A stretch of 64,000 bases of DNA, taken from positions 231,001 to 295,000 of the forward strand of contig OX326962.1 of assembly GCA_946800325.1 (NCBI GenBank). Reading direction: 5' to 3'. Of this stretch, positions 45,495 to 56,345 are shown piece after piece. The position numbers and the translations under genes are program-made. The notes beneath the pieces were generated by a model. The model did no database searches. It saw only the letters and a program-made list of their open reading frames with translations, and was not told where the DNA came from. Source of the DNA: Luzula sylvatica. Taxonomy: Eukaryota > Streptophyta > Magnoliopsida > Poales > Juncaceae. Each line of letters starts with the position of its first letter. Positions within the stretch are counted from its first letter, which is position 1.

Positions 45495-48400
45495 CTAATA
45501 GTGGAGTGCATAATTGTGAGGTTGACTGGACCACTTCTCTAATTCCTGTTCGAATTGCTTCCATTTCTCTGCATGCAAGGAACCATCGTCTTGCGGGTCC
45601 GGATATGGACCCTTCCACGCTACAATTCTACAATATTGCTCATAAAGAGCAACAGTAGCATTGATCCTTTTATCCCAAGGTTTCTGTCTTGATAAGGACA
45701 AACCTTCAGGTATTAACGATTCTAATTCAGATTGGAGGAGAGATGATGGAATAGTAGTATGCAATAGGTTATCTACGGATGGATATATTAGAGGGGACTC
45801 AGTGGTTTTTACCCTCAATAATTGAATGTTATCCCATAGAAATTTATTGATGATACGAAGCGGGGGTCCCATCTTTTGAAATACTTTAGTATATATGTCC
45901 GGGACCATCGAAGCATATTTAGGAGTCGTAATAAAGTTATCATGTACTGTATAGACTGGAGCTTTGAAAGCTATCATTTCTTTGATCACACACATTGCTA
46001 TATAAGCGTCGCGCTGATGTATTAAGTTGACGCAGGTAGCAACAAGAGTCTTCCTACTATCACGTTTATTAGTAGTGATTCTGAGACTGGCACGTGTGCG
46101 TTTCCTGGTCACCCTATCATACAACCAAATCTCCGCGGATTCGCTACACATATAATCTTGTATAGTCGTTAGATAAGGTGTACTATAAACTACAGGTTGT
46201 TCTAATTTGGAGCAGAACCAACCTACATGGTTGATCAGCTTCATTAACTGATATATGTCCGGATAGGTGATTTTCCAATAATCGTAGCACAAGCCAGCCA
46301 GCTTATGGCTATCTTTACGGCTTAGGAGAGAACCATTCTCACTATCCCGGATATTATGACCCATCGTGTAGACCGTCTTGCCATAAATAATAGGCATAAA
46401 GAGTAACTTGACCATCTTTCGAGTTAAGATGACACATGCTCGTTCGTAAAACATGGCATCTACTCGAGGTTTGAAGTACATAAGTACTCCTTCTCTCAAC
46501 CACATATAAACATCTTGGATCTCCCCATCCTCAGAAGGAATAAGATTGGTTCTCCGGGCCATATCTTGGTTGAGTAGAAAGTAGCTCATAACCTGATAGG
46601 CACTTGCACTAGCGTCTTGACTCATAGGTACTCGAGAAAGATTCTTTCCATTATCAAGAGCAATTGTCTTTACTATAAACTGAAAAGGGTCGCTAGCCTT
46701 TTTGGCTTCATTTATCAATGAACGGTCGTCCGAAGCAAATTCCTTCTTCTTATCTTGGTACCACTGGTAGGCATCCTCTAAGGTAGAGAATTTCTTATAT
46801 TTGAAGCTAGTAGCGCACGCTAACTCCTTACTGGTAGACAACTTCACACTTCTTCTCGGATTACCACCAAAAAGAATCAAACTTTTAGCAATATCACGCT
46901 CATGAAAATGGAGTACACCCGACCGATAGATTCTCCCACGAAAATCCATGAAGGCGGGTAAATAAAAATCATACCCATCGTAAGCGGAAGCTAGTGCTAA
47001 AAGAAAGTTCTCGAAACGAGACTGTTGGAGGGAAGTTATAAACCTGGTTATAAGGGAATCAATACTACAGACTTTCCGAATCCCCGTATCATCTTTGAAG
47101 TACCGGATCCTCAATTTGTCAGTCGCCTCCTTAAGATTGACTCGTGACAGAACTTTTGGCATAAGTAAGCCCGCAGACACCAAATATGAATAATTATTCT
47201 CTACAAATTGTAACAAGTCTGAGTTGACACGAAAAGGTTGGGATTGTAGCCCATTCAACACACTACAGAAATCAAGATATTGACTAGGATTTAACTTGAT
47301 ATTGAAGTGAGAGATGTCGTGAGATGACAATAGACGGAGGTTATTATACATAGAGGCTGTAGGCGAGCATATATACCCTCCTCGCAAATCAGATAAAGTC
47401 AAATCCTCGTCGCCACATCTTACTGCCTTCCAATCCAGTGGTTTGCACACCATAGGCAGACTCAGCTTGATCGGAAGTAGAGTGAAATCGAAATCACAGA
47501 CAGCGTACAAGCTCTCACTTATATAAGCTTTACCTGTTTTAATAACTACGGTCTCACTGGATAAACCAATATCTTTAGTGAGATGAATAACCTTACGGTC
47601 CACCATATAATATATAAGATGAACCGCTACTTCAAATTCACCTCGAGCTTCTTTGCTCAACTTCTTCTTCTGAGCCGCTCGACTCTTCCTTTTAGCGGAG
47701 TCCGCCATCACTTTTGTGGAGTCCAATATCTCTTTGTCTTCGTTTGTCTTTTGCGACGAGATATTATGAACGAAACGTGCATGATTTAGCACAGACGAAT
47801 GGAGATGGGAAATGAAAGTGGAAACTTTGACCGCAGAACAATCTTTTATACAACTATAAACCTGGGCCAGCACATGGATCATTAACGCCTCAAGCGTATA
47901 ACACCCAAGCGAATTCAATAAGGGTAAATGCTTTGGAGACACAGCCCCCTTTAAATATTCTTTGGCTGTTTGGATATCATCCCCTATAAATAATTTGATC
48001 AAATTGGGAGCGGTACGGAATATATCTCCTTCCTTGAACTCCAAAGTCAAACTCTCAACTTCTCGTTGCAATTTCACCAAATTCCTCTTCTTACCCTTAT
48101 TATCTAACAACAATTTGATTACTTCTGATTGATACTCATGAGATGTACTTTGAATCGGAGCTTCCAATTTTTCCAAATCATTACAAAACTCAGTCCAAAA
48201 AGTTTCGATTATTACCCTACTCTCACCTTGGTCCTGGTTAAAAGCCTCCTCACGAGGTGGCAATTCACTAACTTCGTCAAAATCCGATTCCAAACTACTA
48301 CTATCTTCCGATTCCGAACTACTATCGTATGCTTCGGCAAGATCAGATTCCGAACTACTTACACCACTACCATCGCCAGCACCACCACTACCATCGCCAG

Positions 48401-48656
48401 CGCTACCACTACCATCGCCACCACCATCATCGACACCACCAGAACTCTCAGGGGAGAAGGATGTAGTCGACACTTTCGCGGGAATGGAACCAGCAGTTAC
48501 CACCAACCCAACGCAGGGACGCATATATGGCTCCTTAGTCAAGATATAGAAAGAATACTCAAAAATCATTGAAAGAACAGGAAATAATAGAATACGACAC
48601 CAATTACCAGAACTATATATAGAGATTTGAGGGAAACTGTACATAAGAAGAGGCAC
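45495..48656 (-). CDS. Single-subunit (T7-type) RNA polymerase of mitochondrial plasmid origin
   Basis: DNA-directed RNA polymerase of the kind carried by linear mitochondrial plasmids. It has 1053 codons and no stop. The first ~145 residues are non-conserved, with a Gly/Ser/Asp repeat (70-102) and an acidic Ser/Glu stretch (100-130). An N-terminal domain follows (145-340). The polymerase core carries PAFMDFRGRIYRSG (567-580); motif A, MSQDASASAYQ, with catalytic D681; motif B, RKMVKLLFMPIIYGKT, with K750 and Y758; and motif C, VHDNF, with D906. Thus both metal-binding aspartates and the motif B Lys and Tyr are present. Motif A has Ala-Ser-Ala where T7 has Gly-Ser-Cys, as I recall for plasmid enzymes. 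The true start is uncertain (M1, M30 or M45). It is the only complete member; three broken N-terminal relatives lie at 9.8-18.3 kb. No plasmid DNA polymerase or terminal inverted repeats were seen. Whether it is expressed is unknown. Confidence 0.93.
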   Translation of the reverse strand: MPLLMYSFPQISIYSSGNWCRILLFPVLSMIFEYSFYILTKEPYMRPCVGLVVTAGSIPAKVSTTSFSPESSGGVDDGGGDGSGSAGDGSGGAGDGSGVSSSESDLAEAYDSSSESEDSSSLESDFDEVSELPPREEAFNQDQGESRVIIETFWTEFCNDLEKLEAPIQSTSHEYQSEVIKLLLDNKGKKRNLVKLQREVESLTLEFKEGDIFRTAPNLIKLFIGDDIQTAKEYLKGAVSPKHLPLLNSLGCYTLEALMIHVLAQVYSCIKDCSAVKVSTFISHLHSSVLNHARFVHNISSQKTNEDKEILDSTKVMADSAKRKSRAAQKKKLSKEARGEFEVAVHLIYYMVDRKVIHLTKDIGLSSETVVIKTGKAYISESLYAVCDFDFTLLPIKLSLPMVCKPLDWKAVRCGDEDLTLSDLRGGYICSPTASMYNNLRLLSSHDISHFNIKLNPSQYLDFCSVLNGLQSQPFRVNSDLLQFVENNYSYLVSAGLLMPKVLSRVNLKEATDKLRIRYFKDDTGIRKVCSIDSLITRFITSLQQSRFENFLLALASAYDGYDFYLPAFMDFRGRIYRSGVLHFHERDIAKSLILFGGNPRRSVKLSTSKELACATSFKYKKFSTLEDAYQWYQDKKKEFASDDRSLINEAKKASDPFQFIVKTIALDNGKNLSRVPMSQDASASAYQVMSYFLLNQDMARRTNLIPSEDGEIQDVYMWLREGVLMYFKPRVDAMFYERACVILTRKMVKLLFMPIIYGKTVYTMGHNIRDSENGSLLSRKDSHKLAGLCYDYWKITYPDIYQLMKLINHVGWFCSKLEQPVVYSTPYLTTIQDYMCSESAEIWLYDRVTRKRTRASLRITTNKRDSRKTLVATCVNLIHQRDAYIAMCVIKEMIAFKAPVYTVHDNFITTPKYASMVPDIYTKVFQKMGPPLRIINKFLWDNIQLLRVKTTESPLIYPSVDNLLHTTIPSSLLQSELESLIPEGLSLSRQKPWDKRINATVALYEQYCRIVAWKGPYPDPQDDGSLHAEKWKQFEQELEKWSSQPHNYALHY
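48300..48450. repeat. Imperfect tandem repeat in the RNA polymerase leader
   Basis: Units based on CACCACTACCATCGCCAGC (about 48365-48425) and on TCCGAACTACT (about 48290-48360) encode the Gly/Ser/Asp and Ser/Glu runs near residues 70-125 of the polymerase. Such repeats tolerate length change without harming the core. Confidence 0.75.
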
Positions 48657-49029
48657 TAAGAACGTTCTAGCTCCGCCTTCAAATAAGAAGTAAGTAGACG
48701 TCCCCTTTGACGAGAGCGATTCGTTTTTCTTCGTAGGTTCCTTTCATTAGTGAAATCAGTCCATCCCTCAAAACAAAACCTATTTCCGCAAGAAAACAGC
48801 TCTTATTCCACAAGATGGGATTGTTGGTTTCACATGCCACCCCCTTCGTATAATAAGAAGAATAAGAAAGAGACGACTGGCTAGAGTGAAGTGAAAAGAG
48901 TCAATTGCCTTTGCTAACGCCACCTTGCTAGCCTAACCTTCGGATTGATTGCAAATGGCTCAATTGCGCCGCTACATTTTCTATCGCAGCAAGTAGAATC
49001 TCCAAAGACTCTTTCCGAAAAATAAGAAG

Positions 49030-49105
49030 TAGTATTGGTTATGAAGAAGATATAGTATTGATAAGAATTAGTATTGGTTGGGAAGAAGAGCTAGTATTGG
49101 TTGGT
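49030..49105. repeat. Short degenerate tandem repeat (AGTATTGGTT-type)
   Basis: AGTATTGGTT or AGTATTGATA recurs four times within about 75 bp, separated by GAAGAAG-like spacers. Confidence 0.7.
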
Positions 49106-49799
49106 TTGCCTGGTGCGAGGAACCTTGGCTATAACTCAATCAAGAGGAGCACCCCGACCTAACTAAGCCGGATTGAGTCGATCATAGAGGAGGGATTTTG
49201 CTTACCAATAAATCGGGGACTGAACTTACCTTACGCTGGTAAGGGTGAGATGAGATATATCTAGATTCCCCAGCTCAGTAACAAGACCAGATTCACATCG
49301 GGGAGTGGGTAGTTGAGACAATCTATGAAAGCCCCAAGGGCATTCTGCAGAGAGAAAGAGAGAAGTAGATACTTGGTAGCAGAGGAAGTCTGAACTCGCA
49401 TTTAGAGTGCGGCACCAAACAAGAACTAGAACTCAGAGAAGGAGCAAACAACCCACTCTCGGAGAGACTACAAAGAGAACTGCCTCCTTTCCACTAGAAT
49501 CTATCAAAGCAGAGCTCTTGACTTTACAAGAAAGAACAAAGGCTAAGCATCAATCAGACCGATTGGCTGAGAGGCATCGGCTCCTAGCCTAGGAGCAAGT
49601 CTCATTGGCTTAGCTACCAACCTACCTACCCTCGCAAACCTACCTTTGATCAATAACACATACTTCCCCAAAACCTTCCTCTCTGATTCGATCCGCTTTG
49701 CTTGCCTAGCTTCGCATAGCCTCGCTTGGCTCGGAGAGAGGTATTTCTTTGATTGCCTTACCAATAGTACTTCCGCTTAGCTTCGTCCACCATTATACG

Positions 49800-49895
49800 C
49801 TGCTTCTTGCTCGAACTGCTCCTCCCAGTTGCTCGAACTGATCACCCCAGTTGCTTGTTGATCACCCCGGTTGCTTCTTGCTCGAACTGCTCTTC
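49800..49895. repeat. Degenerate tandem repeat (TTGCTCGAACTG / GATCACCCC)
   Basis: TGCTCGAACTGCTC or TGCTCGAACTGAT appears three times, interleaved with two copies of GATCACCCC(A/G)GTTGCTT, giving a mosaic of about 95 bp. Confidence 0.75.
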
Positions 49896-50202
49896 CTTAC
49901 TAGCTTGTTCAAAAGTACAAGTGCATGTGGAGTAGTTTGTTGAGTCATTTGCTTCTAGGACACAGCTTTCTCATCTCATTAACTGGAAGAACTCACAAAA
50001 GTTAATTACAGGGACCTAGCCTATGAAAGAATGGGTTTTCCCTTTTGATTCACCGGGAGATGGTTTTGGATATAGGGCAGAAAGTCTTATTTCTTGCGAG
50101 ACTCTTGCTCTTCCTGGTGTCAGAGTACCGACAGCACAGACTTATGCTTGGTTGTTGGTGCGCTTTTCTCTTGCTCTGTTCAAAAAGTACCAGTGGTAAG
50201 CT

Positions 50203-50218
50203 CCCCGCTGCGCGCCCC
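50203..50218 (-). repeat. 16-bp dispersed element, exact copy
   Basis: CCCCGCTGCGCGCCCC on plus, T on both sides. It is the first copy after the 8.7-kb element-free stretch. Confidence 0.95.
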
Positions 50219-50612
50219 TTTTGTTCCCTGTAGGGTGTAGGGTAAGGTGTGGTATGGCAGGTCAAAGAGTCAAGTGGTGTCTAGGTTTCCGTGTGTGTTA
50301 TTGATAAATCATCCCCCCATCTGCTCGCTCTTCTTCCCATTTATTCTCCCTGGCACCCCTGAATCGCCGCCCTGGCACATAGATTAGCAGTAGTCCCGGC
50401 GCAATGTGGTAAACTTCTTTTCCTTTCTAGATGCACCTTGCCCAACTACCTTGTGAGTCTTTTGTCTCCACAAAATGTTCTGAGCTCAAGTGCTAATGTG
50501 GTCTGAGGGAAAGGATTTCTTCTTGTTTGCTTAGCTTCCAATTTGGTCTACCGGGCTGCGAGTGTGCCTTCATTTTGAATTCAGGTTTCTTCGCTTTGAG
50601 CTTTTTACTGTT

Positions 50613-50628
50613 CCCCGCTGCGCGCCCC
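50613..50628 (-). repeat. 16-bp dispersed element, exact copy
   Basis: Exact copy, T on both plus-strand flanks. Confidence 0.95.
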
Positions 50629-51140
50629 TCTTGTTATATCTTGAAGCTCCGCTCCTTGCTTTTCATCCTGACGCATCAAAAACGAACCTCGTGTTCACGA
50701 AAGTCTGGGTCTGATCGAAATGCTTCTTCTTATCGAGATGCATCATCGGAGGCTCCGGTGGCTGGAGTTAGAAGATCAGGAGAATACGGCGGGCGGATTG
50801 AAGGATTGAAGCATGCATGACTGTTGACCGGAATCTGGTTCCCGTGTCTTTGCCCACCGCATCTTCTGGAGTATTGGGTCCTTCCATTTCTGACTCTCCT
50901 CATTCCAAGCTGGAAGTCAAAACTAAGAGAGAGAGAGCCAGTAAAGAAAAATCAAGTAGGCTACCCCCATGGATGAAATTGATTTCAAACCCGTCGTCAC
51001 GGGAATATTTTGGAGATCAGGCCAGGCCTCGCTCTTTTGTCAGCTCATCACCCGGCTCGCTAAACATACTAGCTCCTCCGAAAAAAGACCAGTAGTCTTT
51101 CCAACCAAAGGAAGAAGCAGTGGTTGAGAAGGCAGGAGCT

Positions 51141-51156
51141 CCCCGCTGCGCGCCCC
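51141..51156 (-). repeat. 16-bp dispersed element, exact copy
   Basis: Exact copy, T on both flanks; third minus-oriented copy in a row. Confidence 0.95.
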
Positions 51157-52283
51157 TTCTCTTTGCAATACGGGCAGACACGAAGAGGCTTGCTAGTCGT
51201 CTTGGCTGGAAGCTTGATTCAATTCTCTGGTTCAGCCTACCTGGCAGGAACAGCCAATTTCTCAATACTCAAATCCTCGAACAGCACCCATACATGTAGC
51301 TAGTAGAATTGAGTAGCGGTTGGTAAGTGACATTCCTTGATGAAAGAAAGACTCTAGAAATTTCAGTGTACCGACCCCCTATCTATAGTAAGAGAGGCAG
51401 TGTGGTGTCAGATTGGGGCTTAGAAAGAAGGTGACCTTTCCTTCACTATAGGGATTGGTCCTATCTTTGGTACTTGGTTTCCTTCTGTTGCGTAGCTGCC
51501 CTTTCTTCCACTCTGTTCCTTCCCGTTCATAATTGGCGTAGCTGCCCTATCCTAAGTGGGGTAGCAGCGCGTTCCTAACTTCCCTTTCTTCTTTCCTTTG
51601 GTAATGGTGATACCTATCCTTGGATGCTGCCCTCATCCCCATTCCGATCAGTCTGAAGACAAAATCGAGCGTAAAGAAAGTTTCTCCACTTTGGTAGACA
51701 ACCGGGTATTCAAGGGCTTGATCTTGCGTTCCTGATCAATTGATTTGAGAAGTCTTTCAGATCCAACAAGTGAGACGAAGCCTGGTACTCAAAAGCCGCG
51801 TATTGGAGAGAGGAACATGGTTGAAATGGAATCGAAGCCTCAGTCCCAATCAGAGAGAGCGGAGCAATATGGAACTTCCTGGCCCAATCCTGAAAGGTTA
51901 ACCAAAGTAACTGATCATCTCTAGTCGGGCACCTGAAAAGTACTACCGCAATGGAATACGAAAAGGTGAAAACCTTGGAAACATAACGAAGGGCTTGTCA
52001 CCTGGACACTTGCGCCTCCCTAGGAGTTCACAACAAAGGCTGCTTCATTGATTTAGGAAGATAAACGTAATAGGACCCTCTTTCTGCCTACTCACTTAAT
52101 GTGATAGCATTGGGATCTGAGGTCGAGCTAAGCAGAAAGTTCAGAAGAATCGGCTCCTCTGAGCGTGAAAACGCGAAAGAAAGCCAAACGGTGTTAAAGC
52201 AGTCTAGGGCAAGGGGCTATTGTCCTAGACCAGCAAATAAGACTAAGCGGAGTTAGGGAACTAACACACGTGAGTGGGTACGA

Positions 52284-52299
52284 GGGGCGCGCAGCGGGG
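52284..52299 (+). repeat. 16-bp dispersed element, exact copy
   Basis: Exact copy, A on both flanks. Confidence 0.95.
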
Positions 52300-53175
52300 A
52301 TGTGATGATGTGCCGAGTGAGGTGCGGGGCGTACTCGGATATCCAATATTCCGCTGTGTGATGTTTAGAGCTGTCCGTGCCAAGGACAGGTCAGGTCAGT
52401 TTGCGGCGCATATCTCGTCGTGCATCAACCTTACCTGCTTCGATCACTTCTACTTACATCTGTGACTGTCTATTCCGGTCTTTCTCTTAAATAGCTATCT
52501 GTGAATTCCTAAAAAGAAATCAACGTAACTCAGAAATATGCCTAGCGGCGCATCCGCCAATGCTTTGTACTACCCCGTGACAACAAAAACGGAGTCCCTT
52601 GCCACCTACTTCTCAGTCGACTTACTTGTTGGCTAGTTTTCACTTTGATTTGACTGACTAGACCTTCAGAAACCTTTGCCACATATCTCGCGTTAAGCCC
52701 TATTTCTTCTTTCTATGAATATAAGGAAGCTGACTCAGAAAGGTGCTTGTTTGAGGAAGGTTGGTATGAGTGGAAATACAGAAGACAACTAATATCAGGT
52801 GTTTATGAGGAAGCTGTTATCTCACTTTCCCTCGGTAATCAAAGTCTAAGTAGAAACTTTGTCTTTCCCCTGTGAACTCTGAGTCTGTCTTGAAAGTTCA
52901 CACTAACCTCCCTTTAACATGGTCTATTTGATACAGGAAAGAGAATTCGTTCTCCTTTGAAAAGTACACCTCTCATCTTAGCTTAGGCATATCCTTGTCC
53001 CTTCCTTTTCTCATTAGTAGTTCTTGATAGTTGGTAGGAGAGTGACCAGTTAGTAAAGGTTCCGAAGGAAAGTTCCATCTCTTTCTTATGCTTGGTAGTT
53101 CTGAAAAGGATTTATGAACTCTTCCTGCTGCTTTGTTCTTCCTATTCTGATTTCTAGTTTAAGATACTTGAAGGA

Positions 53176-53191
53176 GGGGCGCGCAGCGGGG
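53176..53191 (+). repeat. 16-bp dispersed element, exact copy
   Basis: Exact copy with A on both flanks. GATAC occurs at 53163-53167 and again at the right edge (53191-53195). Confidence 0.95.
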
Positions 53192-53229
53192 ATACGTCAC
53201 GTCGTAAAGAAGCTTCTTGTTAGCTAGTT

Positions 53230-53660
53230 CATATAGCATGGTACGAGTAAGCTGCTAGGGGGGATGCGCCGCTAATAGAGATAGCTAGGAGTCAAGTGGA
53301 GCTTTATGTGTGATAGATCAGTCAAGTAGTTGGGACAGATAAGTCACAGATAGGTTTTGGAAGTCAAGATATGCGAGATATGCATTTGTGGATAGGGCAA
53401 CAAGTAGTATAGTAGTTGTTGGCAAAGCAAAGAATAGGACTTTCTAGGTGTTGTGAATGGCAAGTCCAGGTCTCAGGCAATAGAATCAAGATAGGCATCT
53501 GGCGGTCAACTACAAGTCAAGTAGCTAGGGATGCCTTTGAGAAGTGTAGGTCAAGGTTGAGAGCTAGGTCTTTCGAAAGAGACATCTGGTAGGGCTAGGT
53601 GCTTCAGGTAACTTGGTAACGGATGGTCAACTGGATAGCCGGCATAGGCAAGTCAGGTAG
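53230..53660. repeat. Region rich in AAGTCAAG(T/A) words
   Basis: GTCAAGT, CAAGTCAAGTAG, GTCAAGATA and AAGTCAGGTAG-type words recur repeatedly over about 400 bp, in both simple and diverged form, similar to the tandem repeat at 2697. It resembles decayed simple-sequence DNA. Confidence 0.5.
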
Positions 53661-54355
53661 TTGTTCTCACCGGATGCCTGGCAAAGCGCCGCAGAGAATA
53701 GGCCTTTGAATAAACACAAGGCGGACCTTCGTGAATAGTTAGCAATGGTATAGATAGGCAAGCACCAGTAAGCTACTAAGGCTAGGCATATGCTTTCAAA
53801 GTAGTAGGGCATGGTCATCAAGCTTATAAACTTGGTGGAAGCACCGGGCATTTCAAATAGTAGTTGGAAAGACATTCACGTATAGGTTGTGAGCAAGGCT
53901 TGCTAGCTAGGTCAGTTTATTTACAAGTAGGAAAGGGAAACCAAATAGTAGGCGGGTAGGCTTTTTCTTGAATAAGAAGGTTATGAAATCAAAGAAGGAG
54001 CTCTCACCATCAACTTGCTATCGCCATTAGTCGCTGATCTCTTTCTATTCTCAAAGTGAGACCCAGGCTGTCTCCCTCTCTCTACTTGCCAGTCGGTCCC
54101 CTTCTTTGTTCTGGAGCATTCCTCCTCTGGATTGGAAGCAGCTTTGACCAGAAGAAGCGCAGGACGGTAGAAGCAAGGACTCCGGCACGACCCCATTGCA
54201 AGCTGCCTAGGGCGGGACTTTTGCTGCTCTGGATCGAGGTTCTGAAAGAAAGAAGAATTCATTGCCCTTGGAAAATCAATGAGACTCATTTGGGAGAGTA
54301 AGCATCGGATTGACGGACTATGTTGAGAAAGCGAACTAGGATCTGCTATGTCAGA

Positions 54356-54371
54356 GGGGCGCGCAGCGGGG
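54356..54371 (+). repeat. 16-bp dispersed element, exact copy
   Basis: Exact copy, A on both flanks. Confidence 0.95.
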
Positions 54372-55379
54372 ATCATGATTCGTTTTGAATGCCGACCACC
54401 GTCTGTCTTCCAATCAGCGGGAGGGTTGAGCTCTGCGTCCTGCCCTTACCAGAAGACGACTTGGTTCACTTTGTCTCCCCGGAAAGAAGACCGGACCCAC
54501 AATGGGTGACGAGCGACTGCTCTCCACGTTAGTACTTCTTGATGGGTCGACCTGCATTATTGGTGCCTCTTCCTAAGCTTCGACAATCATCGGGAGGTCT
54601 GAAAGAGCTCTTGATAGGGACGGATCCTACCCTTAATGTGCTGTGCCTTGTTCTCACGTATTTCATTGTTTGTGCTGCAGCCATTGGTTGCTGGCCTATG
54701 GAAGGTCTGGACTATGAAACCTCCCTTTATTGCTGTGCTGCTATTCCATTGAGGGTCTTCTCGCTCACAACACAAAGATACTGAGATCTTGGCAGCAAGC
54801 ATTCCTACATCTGTCGCCGTAGCAGTAGCCGCCTTCTCTGTCTCACTATCACTCCTTGACTTAGTAGAAAGCGCTTGACTGCATTCCTGGAGCTTGTGGG
54901 AAGGGAGAAGGAGATAAAAGAGCGACTCGTAGTTTTGGATTGTTTCTGGAACAGCACCACTAAGCAGCACCGACTGCCACTACTTCAAGAAGATCAAGAA
55001 GGTCGGCCCGCCCGCTCTAGAACATTCTTTCTTTCCATTAGGCAAACAACTTCGCAGTCAAAACCATGGGAGAACTAGTGACGGGGCCTCGAGCGATCGT
55101 TATCCAAGACTCGGTCTCGGGGCCATATGCTAGGCAGTCTGGGGTTGATTACGCCTCCTGTATGGGACCGTACCCGGGCTGTGCGAAGACATGGTCGCGC
55201 TTAGAAAAGGCTGGGCAAGGTGCCATTCATTTGTGGGTTCCGCTAGACGGAGTGAGATTTGACAACCCTCATTTCTGGTACTTCTACGGGTCTCAGTCTC
55301 TCTCTCAGGTAATCAAGCTCCTTCACTGTCCTTTCGCCTTCTCTTCTTTCTCTGTCCTCCCATGAACGAATCTCTCACT

Positions 55380-55395
55380 CCCCGCTGCGCGCCCC
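55380..55395 (-). repeat. 16-bp dispersed element, exact copy
   Basis: Exact copy. CTCTCACT abuts the left side and occurs again 8 nt to the right, though the area is rich in CTCACT words. Confidence 0.95.
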
Positions 55396-55468
55396 TGACA
55401 GCCCTCTCACTAATGAAGCCAATCACTCACTGCTCTCACAGGTGGTACTTCTTCTCCCATTCGTACGA

Positions 55469-55484
55469 CCCCGCTGCGCGCCCC
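55469..55484 (-). repeat. 16-bp dispersed element, exact copy
   Basis: Exact copy only 89 bp from the previous one, same orientation. This is the closest pair in the window. Confidence 0.95.
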
Positions 55485-55945
55485 TAACCCTTCCTTCTTC
55501 AATAAGCTACTCTCTTATTCCAGAAAGGAAGCACTACAATGCCAAATGAGCAATCTCGGCTACTCGTGCATCCCGAACAGTTACATGACAGAGTTTTTGA
55601 GGTCTTCGATCCTCTCCAGCTTCAGTCCGAAAAGAGAACTGTGGCTTTAGCTGTCATGGTCGGTGTCATTGTTATAAGCCTCGCGCTAGGTGAATGAATC
55701 CATTACGGAGCAAGGGATTCTTCTCAGCTCCTTTGCCCTCAAATACTTCTGAACTTCACTTGCCAGAACAGATAGTGAGATTTGCTTGGTGGGATAGTTA
55801 TAGAGTAACTCGCTTACCTGGCCACCTTTCTTAACAGAATGGAAAGAATTCTCCCTCCGCGAGCTAGACACCCGGGAGGACAAAATCTGGCTTCCATTCC
55901 GTGAAGCTTTAGTACTCAATTTCCCAAACCAGACTATTATCCTTC

Positions 55946-55954
55946 CTGGCGCTT
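55946..55954 (-). repeat. AAGCGCCAG motif copy
   Basis: The reverse complement of 55941-55956 equals 9511-9526 over 16 bp. Confidence 0.7.
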
Positions 55955-56234
55955 TGAATATTAGTAAGCATGTCCTCATGTATTTGATTGAGAGCAGTAC
56001 CAACTTGAAAAAAGGGAACTCTGCTGGGGTGGGGTTTCGCCAATTACGCTAAAGGCTGACTCTGAGGTCAGTCGCTTTTTTTTTACTTCGGCGCCTTGCC
56101 AAGATCACTTCAATCCCTCCTCGGAAAGATCAAAAAAAAGAAAGAAATCTACTTGAACGAGATTTGGTCTTAGCCTTTCATGGCATGTTTATGAGCCGGT
56201 TGTCTCAACTATCAGAAAAGTCCTCCCCATTCCA

Positions 56235-56345
56235 TTGCTATAGGCCAAGGCTGGCAAATTGGTCGGTCGAGCTCAGTGAGTTTGATATCACTTTCCGACC
56301 CCGACCATCTATCAAAGGACAAGTGCTGGCATCCTTGCTTTGGTC
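56235..56345 (+). mobile_element. Ty3/gypsy RNase H fragment
   Basis: In the open frame 56164-56382, the segment RLANWSVELSEFDITFRPRP followed by SIKGQVLASLL matches the block at the end of gypsy RT/RNase H (usual RLxKWAxELSEFDIxYxPRxxIKGQxLADF). Only about 35 codons are recognisable and the flanks are unrelated. Dead fragment. Confidence 0.85.

Noticed and set aside
45274..45618. 114-codon minus frame overlapping the RNA polymerase end
   Set aside because: It overlaps the C-terminal coding region of the polymerase in another frame; treated as a shadow.
48129..48572. 147-codon plus frame rich in Thr
   Set aside because: It is the antisense of the Gly/Ser/Asp repeat in the polymerase leader.
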